NCBI RefSeq assembly: GCF_001704415.2
Contig: NC_030810.1
Location: forward strand, 99,770,315 to 99,834,314
DNA: 64,000 nucleotides
Direction: 5' to 3'
From: Capra hircus
Lineage: Eukaryota > Chordata > Mammalia > Artiodactyla > Bovidae
The notes under the pieces: generated by a model
The model's database searches: none
What the model was told of the DNA's origin: nothing
The model's input: the letters and a program-made list of their open reading frames with translations, nothing else
Made by a program: the position numbers and the translations under genes
Shown here: positions 56,501-64,000 of the stretch, piece after piece
How positions within the stretch are numbered: the first letter of the stretch is position 1
How the letters are laid out: every line of letters begins with the position of its first letter

Positions 56501-59500
56501 CGGGGACTGGGATGGGGGGATGGGTCAGGCGGTAATTCAAGCAATGAGGAGTAGCAGATGAAGCTTTGCCTGCTCATCCACTGCTCATCTGCTTTGCGGC
56601 CCGGTTTCCTAACAGGCTTTGGACTGGACCAGGGGTTGAGGACCCCTGACCTAGAGGATTCATTTTTGTCATACATTTACTGATATTTGCTCTTTGCTGG
56701 TATTGTATTAAATGCAAAAATGAAAGACTCAATCTGTAACCTTAGAAAGCACACAGCCCAGTAAAGGAGATTTTAAAAATTAAACCAAACATGTCCAAAT
56801 ACACTGTCTGATCAGTGTTTTAACAGTGTGCTGTGGCATTGGTTCTCCCTGGACCATCAGCTACAACATCACCTGGGAGCTTGTTAGAAATGCAAATTCT
56901 TAGGCTCCACCTTAGACCTGTATGAAGTCAAAAACTGGAGGTGACACAGCGATCTGCAGGTTTTTTAATTTTTAAAAATTATTTATTTGGGGCTGCACTG
57001 GGTGTTTGTTGCTGCATGTGGGCGTTCTCTAGTGGCTGCATGTGGGGGCCACTCCCTAGGTATGGTACACAGCTTCTCGTTGTTGTGACTTACCTTGTTG
57101 TAGAGCGTGGGCTCTAGGACTTGCAGGCTTCAGTAGTTGTGGCTCACAGGCTTAGTTTCCCCGCTTCCCAGACCAGGGATCGAACCCCATATCCCCTGCA
57201 TTGGCAGGCAGATTCTTAACCACTGGACCATCAGGAAAGTCCCAGCAATTTGTGTTTTAACAAGTTTTCTAGGTGGCTATTGCATGAGTCTCAGACTTTA
57301 GTTTGAGAACCACTGTGCTTTGGGAACAGAGGGAAGGCATGATTAATTTCTCCTGTATCAATTTACAAATGTTATTACCCATTGGTTTGGGCCTTTGAAG
57401 AATAAATAGCATCTTATACAACAGAAAAAGAAAGGAATCGGGTTTCCCTGGTGGTCCAGTGGTTAGGTGTCTGCCTTGCAATACAGGGGACACAGATTTG
57501 ATCCCTGGTCTGGGAGGATCTCACATGCCTCGGGGCAACTGAGCCCATGCGTCACAACTGTCGAGCCCACATGCTGCAACTACTGAAGCCTGCGAGCCCT
57601 AGAGCCTGTACTTCACAACGAGAGAAGCCACTGCAATGAGAAACCCACACGCTAAGGCTAGAGAGTGGCCCCTGCTTTCCACAACCAGAGAAAGCCTGAG
57701 CACAGCAACGAAGACCCAGCACAGCCATAAATAAATAAATAAACAAAAATTTTAAAGTTTTTAAAAAAAGGAATCTCTCTAAAGAGAATTGTGAACAAAT
57801 GTAAAAAATAGATATGTAATGTGTTTGGAGTAAACACATAGTTCAGTGTGACTAGATAGGCTTTTTAGGGCAAGTTTATATTAAAGATAAAGCTAGAGAG
57901 AAAGGGAGGATGAAGTTCAGTTGTTTAGGGCTTTGAACTTAGACTGCTGCTGCTGCTAAGTCACGTCAGTCATGTCTGACTCTCTGCGACCCCATAGACG
58001 GCAGCCTACAAGGCTCCGCCATCCCTGGGATTCACCAGGCAAGAACACTGGAGTGGGTTGCCATTTCCTTCTCCAATGCATGGAAGTGAAGAGTGAAAGT
58101 GAAGTCGCTATCATGTCTGACTCAGCGACCCCATGGACTGTAGCCTACCAAGCTCCTCTGTCCATGGGATTTTCCAGGCAAGAGTATTGGAGTGGGGTGC
58201 CATTGCCCTCTCCAGAGCTTAGATTAGTGGTTCCCAAATGTGCACTTTGCAATTACTAGGGGAACTTAACAATTCCTGCTCATGTCCCTCCCTACTTGTA
58301 ATTTAATTGGCCTGGAGTGTGGCCTAGGGTTTGGAATTTTTAAAAGATCCCCAGGTGATACTAATGTGCAAACAAGTGGGAACCACTGGGTTAGACTATT
58401 TTGTTTATTGGGAACAATTTTTCTTTTTTTAACATCAGAGTGACATGCTCTGATTTGTTTTAGGATAATAATTGGTGTAGGGAAAGAGAATGGAAATAGG
58501 GCAACCTGTTTATCCTTCACAATTCAAATAAAGTATCCTTTAGGAAGCTTTCATAACTACCTTATCCTCAAGTCCTCTCAAGCTTCTATAACAATATTTC
58601 CCTTATCTTTGCATCTGTCACACTGTATTGTAATTCTTTTGTCTTTACGAGACCACAAGGGTAGGAAACCATATCGAAGTTTGTTTTCTATCCTCAGCAT
58701 TTAATGCAGTGTCTGGTATAGAGTTGATATTTCATAAATACTTGTTGATTAAATCACCAGTTAGGTGATTATTTTAGTACAGGTATAAGATAAGGATCAT
58801 AATTAGAGCTGTAGCCATAGGAAAAGAGAAGGAAGAGGTCTAAGAACTATTTCAGGTTATAGAATTTATAAGATACTGTAAATGTGGGTGTAGCAAGAAA
58901 AGAAGTCCTAGTCCAGGAACATGAGATTTTAGCTTGAGTAACTGATGATGCCATTAACAGAGAAAGTATAGAGGAGGAAGAATGAATTTTAGTTGGAGAT
59001 AATAAGTTTGTTTTTTGTGAGGTTTAAGGCAATTGGAAGCATCGGCCTAGCTCTTAAGACTGGAACTAGAGATAACGATTTAAGAGTCAGCAGTGTCTGG
59101 GTCAGTTCTCAAGTGTGTCTTTACATTAGAATTACCTGTGGGTCTTTTAAAATATACCCAGTATATAACCCCACTATAGATCAATTAAATCAGAGTCTCT
59201 GAGGAATGGGACCGAGGTGTGAATACTTTTTAAAGGCTCTTAAGGAGATGCTTCTGTTGTGCAGCAGGGTTGAGGCCCATGTTATAGTTTAAGGGAATCA
59301 TGTAGAACCGAAAAGGAGGAAATTTACAGTCAGAATCTGGAGCGATATCAACATTTAAGGGTAAGTTGAGGAAGAAAGCCAGCATTGGAGACCCTCTGTA
59401 GGCAAAGGTATTGAGTCTTTGGTGCCCTGCTTTTCTACTGTACAACTCTAGTGTTGGATCCACTTCTGGGCATGACTATGTTTTCAATAGAACCCAAATT

Positions 59501-61496
59501 ATCTGCCCCTTCCACCTCTGGGAGTTTGAGGCAGTTCCCTTGCGTCCCATCTCCCTCCCATTAAAACCTAGACAAACTGATCTTAGAAATCAGCAGGAGT
59601 CTAAAAGATCCCGAAGGACAGTGGTGCCTATGTCTATTCACATTTGTAATGTACCCAAAGCTCAAATCTTTTCAAGCTCATGTTCAATCTATTATTGTTC
59701 CCTTGGGCTTCTGGTATAACATAGCAGCAATACATAGCATTTCCCACTGAGTAGAAGGAGTAGGTAGTTTCTCTTATTTTTATTTCCTGCTTCTGTCTCC
59801 CCTCTAATTATGTGCTTAGTTGTTCAGTCGTGTCTGACTCTGTGTGACCCCATGGACTACAGCCCGCAGGCTCCTCTGTCCATGGGAATTCTCCAGGCAA
59901 GAATACTGGAGTGGGTTGCCATGCCCTCCTCCAGGGGATATTCCCAACCCAGGGATCGAACCAAGGTCTCCTGCATTGCAGGCGGATTCTTTACCGACTT
60001 AGCCATCTCGAATTGTGTTTCTGACTGACTTTTTACATGTAATGAAAGGAAAGAATAGCCAGGAATGGGGTCAGGTAAACAATGCAAGATTGGAGGGCAG
60101 CAGCAGCAGGTGCCTCCAGACTTCTCAGGACCTGCTGATGATAGGTTGAGAGGGAGAGACAAATTGCAGATTGGAGCCAGAGCTCTCAGGAGCCTCAGGA
60201 TAAGGTAAGTAATAGAATAAGCCCCTGTGTCTTCTTGGCTCAGTGAGAGAACAAAGAGGTGATTCTGAGGTATGCATGTTATGAATCCAGCAAGAGGAAC
60301 TGTTGAAGTAGTTAGGTGGGCAAGAAAAAAACCAAACTGAGCTAAATTAAGATGAATAAAATACACTTTCTGCCTTCAAGGATTTTCAGTCTAAGGGGGG
60401 AGACATCTGTTAGACAACTAACAGAATGGCAAAATGAAATAATCTCTAAATAGGTGTTCAGCAAAGCAAATTATCTTCTCTCTAAGATGAGAAAGGTTTG
60501 TGGAGAGATGGTATCTGGATTTGGCATCAGAAAGATGTGGAAAATCTCCCAAGGGGAAAAAAAATGTGGAAAACCTCGAAGGCTGGCAGTTTGGAGTTGC
60601 GGATGACATTCTAGGCTGAAGAAGCAGCCTTGAGTTAAAGACCTGGTATTAAAAAAAAATAGCTCCTATGAACACTTAAAAAAAAAAGACTCAGTATTCA
60701 TGTGTTCAGGGAGTAGTCAGATGTGTGGTTGGAGCATGTGGTACATGGGAAAAACATGGTTGAGGCTCTTATTTTGATGCTTCTATCTGTATCACTGGTG
60801 TGATAAGGGCCTCTTCTTTCCCTGTATGAAGTAGGCCCAGAGATTTCTCAAATGTTCATAATTGAGCTGCATCAGCTCTTAAACACAGTAGGGGTGGAAC
60901 TACATTCTCCTCTTAAGGACCAGGTAGGAATCACCTCTAATTATTTTTTTTCCTACTGCAAATGACTTGTCCCATTTGAAGATTCTGAAATGGTTGAGAC
61001 CATTGGTTGAGACCCCCCTTGCCGCTGCCATCTCTCTCAGGTGTGTTGTGGTAGGAAATAAAAATGGTTGAGAACATGATAATGACGATAAACTCCCCAA
61101 GAACAAGGACTGTATAATTAATTGCCTTTTTGTTTTCCCACATATTACTATCTGGGGCCTGGCCTGTATATGTAGGCAGTGAATGCTGTATTGTCACCAT
61201 TGCACTCATTTTTAGAGATACCAATTGTTTGGTCAGTTGACTTCTGATCATTGTGAAGCTGGAAAAGAATAACAATGAGCCCAAGCCTCTAACTTCATTG
61301 CGTGTCCTTATACAGAATCCTTACCATGGATGGGCTCATTGAGGACATAAAGCGACGGCGGTATTATGAGAAGCCTTGCCGTCGGCGACAGAGGGAAAGC
61401 TATGAAACCTGCCGGCGGATCTACAACATGGAAATGGCTCGCAAGATCAACTTCTTGATGCGAAAGAATCGGGCGGATCCATGGCAGGGCTGCTGA
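50508..61496 (+). CDS. MRPS21: Mitochondrial ribosomal protein bS21m, 2 coding exons, 87 aa
   Basis: Small-subunit protein of the mitochondrial ribosome, homologous to bacterial S21. Coding exons 50508-50590 and 61316-61496 give 264 nt, or 87 residues plus a stop, the human length. The protein starts [18 protein letters not shown] and ends NRADPWQGC. Between them lies a very basic helical region rich in arginine ([19 protein letters not shown]). The only changes I notice against the human protein as remembered are S to G near residue 21, H to R in the basic stretch and R to T before CRRIYN. The 10.7-kb intron holds a BovB carrying a nested Bov-A2, a second BovB fragment and several SINEs and MER5-type elements, yet both splice sites are intact. 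PRPF3, the next gene in human, is not reached. Confidence 0.97.
50680..51153 (-). mobile_element. BovB tail in the MRPS21 intron
   Basis: Antisense 3' portion of BovB, starting 90 bp after the MRPS21 exon donor and diverged at many sites. Confidence 0.85.
51577..51723 (-). repeat. Truncated Bov-tA in the MRPS21 intron
   Basis: Antisense Bov-tA tail and body, with the head missing after 'gatcttcccgacctagg'. Confidence 0.83.
51724..52702. other. Unique MRPS21 intron sequence
   Basis: About 980 bp without a repeat or gene I can recognise. Confidence 0.45.
53161..53180 (-). mobile_element. Poly(A)-only insertion with target duplication
   Basis: Twenty bases, CC then 18 T, flanked by identical gatatctttg at 53151-53160 and 53181-53190 inside the BovB. 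It reads as a retrotransposed tail with no body. Local tandem slippage is the alternative. Confidence 0.55.
53219..53493 (+). repeat. Dimeric Bov-A2 SINE nested in BovB
   Basis: Sense Bov-A2 dimer with CAG-rich end, flanked by gtttgtcat at 53210-53218 and 53494-53502. Confidence 0.92.
54506..55688. other. Unique MRPS21 intron sequence
   Basis: No exon or repeat identified. About 54700-55100 is richer in G and C than its surroundings. Confidence 0.4.
55689..55890 (-). repeat. Bov-tA SINE in the MRPS21 intron
   Basis: Antisense Bov-tA ending in the typical head 'ccactgagccaccaggg'. Confidence 0.88.
56090..56345 (+). repeat. MIR interrupted by a short CHR SINE
   Basis: MIR-like text ('gatcttgggcgggtcagcc') is broken by an internally deleted CHR SINE at about 56205-56268. 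Confidence 0.6.
56458..56655 (+). repeat. MER1-like hAT MITE
   Basis: Starts 'gcactccccaacctg' and ends 'ggttgaggacccctg', the inverted termini of a Charlie-type MITE. The family name is from memory. Confidence 0.6.
56838..57322 (+). repeat. MER5A split by an antisense CHR SINE
   Basis: MER5A ends at about 56838-56962 ('gcttgttagaaatgc') and 57244-57322 ('gtgttttaacaag', 'gtttgagaaccactg') flank an antisense CHR-type long SINE (about 56963-57243). Confidence 0.75.
57440..57765 (+). repeat. CHR-type long SINE
   Basis: Full-length sense copy with an (AAAT)n end, flanked by aaaggaatc on both sides. Confidence 0.85.
57944..58215 (-). repeat. Dimeric Bov-A2 SINE, antisense
   Basis: Starts with the CTG-rich end, followed by two Bov-A monomers in antisense order. 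Confidence 0.88.
58222..58395 (+). repeat. MER5-type hAT MITE
   Basis: Termini 'agtggttcccaaatg' and 'gtgggaaccactggg' form the inverted repeat. A second MER5-like copy may lie at about 59095-59275. Confidence 0.6.
58396..59807. other. MRPS21 intron sequence with old traces
   Basis: No exon seen. About 58610-58760 resembles an L2 end and 59095-59275 a MER5-like MITE. The rest is unique. Confidence 0.4.
59808..60010 (-). repeat. Bov-tA SINE in the MRPS21 intron
   Basis: Antisense Bov-tA, 'gtgcttagttgttcagtcg' to 'tttaccgacttagccatc'. Confidence 0.88.
60011..61315. other. 3' part of the MRPS21 intron
   Basis: No exon. About 61080-61190 resembles an L2 end ('ctccccaagaacaagg'). Several short A runs are present. 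Confidence 0.45.
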
Positions 61497-61581
61497 GGCC
61501 TGTGGTTAGGAGCCCAGTATGAAAACTCTTACCAGTTGTCTGCACCTCTTTTCTTCCTCCAATCCCATCTACCTTTCTTAA

Positions 61582-61587
61582 AATAAA
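61582..61587 (+). terminator. MRPS21 polyadenylation signal
   Basis: AATAAA lies 86 nt after the MRPS21 stop, consistent with a short ribosomal-protein 3' UTR. Confidence 0.75.
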
Positions 61588-61674
61588 CTCAATCACATAC
61601 ATACAAGAAGCAATTCCACTAGTCAGCAGTGGATACTCTCTTTCATTAAGTCAAAAGACAAACTGAGTCAAAAA

Positions 61675-61912
61675 GTAGTCTAGGGATAGAATGTTGGTTG
61701 CCAAGGGCTGGTTTGACAGGAGGGGGATAGGAAATTATTGTTTAATGAGTGTGAGTTTCAGTTTGGGAGGATGAAAAGGTCTGGAGATGGATGATGGTGG
61801 AACTTGCACAATAGTGTGAATGTATTTAATCCCATGGAATTGTACGCTTAAATGACCAATTATGGTAAATTTTATGTTTTGTATATTTTACTGTAATTTT
61901 TTAAAAAGCAGT
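61675..61912 (+). repeat. Ancient L1 3' end
   Basis: Resembles an old L1 3' UTR ('gttggttgccaagggctgg', 'ggtaaattttatgttttg'). Confidence 0.65.
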
Positions 61913-62309
61913 CTGAGATGGGAAATTTTTCTCAAATGTAGTAGAGTATATCTCCCATGTTCTAACTAATTTTTATGAAACTCAAAGCAAGATCTTATGA
62001 CTGGAAAAGGATCTAGTCCTCTTTACTGAACTGCCTTCCAACTGTTGGCAGGCAGTTCAGTAGAGGGAGAGGAGGCATGAATGTATTTAGAGGAAGTTCC
62101 ACTTCTGAAACACCCATCAACCAGAGGAGTAGAGAGCTGAAACCCTTCCCCAGAAGAATCTTTAAGACAGTCTTAACATTTATCCCTGTTTTGTCATTTC
62201 TTTAGTTTTCCTAAAGGAAGCTAATGGAGGGTTGGTAGGAATGAAAGCAGTAGATGGATGGTAGGAAAGAAGGAATGGGGGAGTGTTAAGAGAAAGCCAG
62301 AAAAACCTA

Positions 62310-62492
62310 CAGTGGTGGTTCTCAAAACACGATCTTCAGATCAGCAGCATTACCTGAAAAACAGCTTGAAATGTAAGTTTTAGACCTACTTTTAGACCTT
62401 CTGAATTGGAAATTGAGGTTGGAGCCCAGCAGTCTATTTTAACAAGCCCTGTAGGTGATTTTGATGCCTGATAACATTTGAGAATCATTGCC
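62310..62492 (+). repeat. MER5A-type hAT MITE
   Basis: 'gtggttctcaaaacacg' to 'catttgagaatcattg' with 'tattttaacaagccctg' between; a complete-looking copy. Confidence 0.72.
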
Positions 62493-63509
62493 CTATAGTA
62501 CTCAAAAGAGATTCCAGGTGGAGGTTCTGACTGCCACCCCTCCCTCTCCTCAGCAGGCACTTCCAGGTGAGAGCTGAGGCAGCTGACCACTATCGGAAGA
62601 CCAGCTGCTCTGCTTCCTCTCCTGTTGTGTTTTTTCTGACCTTGGTCCCCTGACAGTCATGCCTGCTAGTACAAAGACAGTTAGTGCCAAACCCGGTAGA
62701 AAGCAAAGGGTAGTCACCTCTCCTGACCCTGACTGGAGCCCTCTCAGCATTAAAAAGTTAAGTAAAGAGCAAACTGCCTCACCTCCTACCTCTCCACATC
62801 ACTAGTGCTCAAACATTGCCCCCTTGTGGTACAGCAGCATGACTTCAGATTTCTTCTGGTTTTAATTCTGTCTCAGTGTTTTTTCTCGTTTTCACGATAA
62901 CCATATTTATTGATTAAATATGTGATGAAACAGTTTTATACAATCTCATTTTCATAAGAAATATTTATACTTCTGAATCTGATTGAACCTCTCAATCTCT
63001 GAATTTTGTCTTCAGTACATCACTTTTGAATGATTTTGAGCCATGGCATGGTATCATCTGCCAATTGCTGTTGCTAAAGAATAAAGACCTGCTTCTGCCA
63101 AAATGATAGATAGGAGAACTGGGTCTGTCACTTGTCAGCATTTCCCTGAGGCTAAAGTTGTTTCTCTCTTCCCTGCAAAATACTAATGGGTGGCTAAGGT
63201 CTGGAATTCATCTCTGAAATTATCCCCTGCTTGTCCTCATCTCCAGTCCTGACCATCTTCCATGTTCCCTGGAGCAGTGAACAATGATGGGTTGTAGCAG
63301 GTAGCCAACTGAAAAGGCCTCGTATGTGAAAAGGGAGTAGCTGGCTGGCTGAAGTCCTAATCAGCTTGTGCGTCGTGGAAGGAAGAAAGACCTTCCACTC
63401 CCTGCTCTGGAAGCTAGAAGATACCGCATGGTCACTTAATGAATAGGGATTGTCCTAATTGTATTTCTGCATTAGCTTTAGAAGAGGGGTGGTTTAATAC
63501 CTGTTGCAT
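62493..63509. other. Intergenic stretch after MRPS21
   Basis: Unique sequence without a supported gene. The next human gene (PRPF3) is not reached. 63716-64000 is likewise empty. Confidence 0.45.
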
Positions 63510-63715
63510 TTCCAGGTAGCGTTAGTGGTAAAGAACCTGCCTGCCAATGCAGGAGACGTAAGAGATGCAGGTTTGATCCCTGGGTTGGGAAAATCCCCTG
63601 GAGGAGGGCATAGCAACCCACTCCAGTATTCTTGCCTGGATACTCCCAAGGACAGAGGAGCCTGGTGGGCCACAGTCCATGGGGTCGAAAAGAGTCGGAT
63701 GTGCCTGAGCATATA
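63510..63715 (+). repeat. Bov-tA SINE
   Basis: Sense Bov-tA, 'gtagcgttagtggtaaag' to 'gagtcggatgtgcctgag'. Confidence 0.88.
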
Positions 63716-64000
63716 TGCAGCACAGCTTAGTATTTACACAGTTACAGGATAATAGATTCAAGAACTCCTGCCTTGATCTTAGGCATCTTTGCCCTCTCTT
63801 AGATGTCCACCTGATTGCCTCTGGCAGGCCTGTTCTGATCATAATTTAAGGATCTTATCTTTAGTGCTCCAGAAACAGCTACCTCTTTAAAATCGGACTC
63901 TGTTGAGTAACACTGACATTGCACTTTAAAGTTTTCAGAAGTGCTCTAAGTACAAAATAAGTATGCCTATGGGTTAACTGAAAATACTAAGGAATAAAAA

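Noticed and set aside
61302..61496. A stand-alone 64-codon gene starting at 61302
   Set aside because: The start lies in the intron; the real reading enters at 61316 from MRPS21 exon 1 and completes an 87-residue protein.

Overview
This is a stretch of ruminant, almost certainly bovid, nuclear genome. Interspersed repeats restricted to ruminants and cetartiodactyls fill the intergenic and intronic space: BovB (RTE-type) LINEs, Bov-tA and dimeric Bov-A2 SINEs, CHR-type SINEs and a young L1 tail. The exons spell mammalian proteins with GT-AG introns. The gene order CA14, APH1A, C1orf54, CIART, MRPS21 matches human 1q21.2, which corresponds to cattle chromosome 3. Cattle or a close relative is likely, but the sequence alone does not fix the species.

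Layout. 1-14.6 kb is intergenic and gene-free, on the side where ANP32E lies in human. It holds an ancient L1 broken by three ruminant insertions, a near-full-length BovB, and a second BovB nested in a Bov-tA. CA14 (+, 15094-21016, 11 coding exons, 336 aa) converges with APH1A (-, 22464-25369, 7 coding exons, 265 aa); their poly(A) signals are about 340 bp apart. A GC-rich APH1A promoter, then a 2.1-kb BovB, lead to C1orf54 (+, 30086-36456, 5 exons, 130 aa), whose last intron is packed with SINEs. CIART (+, 40215-42902, 5 coding exons, 385 aa) follows, behind a promoter with clustered CACGTG E-boxes. After about 7 kb of repeats comes MRPS21 (+, 50508-61496, 2 coding exons split by a 10.7-kb intron, 87 aa). 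The final 2.4 kb is intergenic, toward PRPF3 in human.

The genes do not form one pathway. CA14 is a membrane carbonic anhydrase, APH1A a gamma-secretase subunit, C1orf54 a small secretory-pathway protein of unknown role, CIART a circadian repressor and MRPS21 a mitochondrial ribosomal protein. All five reading frames sum exactly to intact proteins, so none is a pseudogene.

I see no undescribed gene system. The observations most worth checking are the C1orf54 protein architecture (acidic tyrosine-rich N-terminus, hydrophobic C-terminal tail), the CIART E-box cluster and its partial echo at MRPS21, the conserved dual ending of APH1A, and a set of nested retroposons with clean target-site duplications, including what looks like a poly(A)-only insertion.
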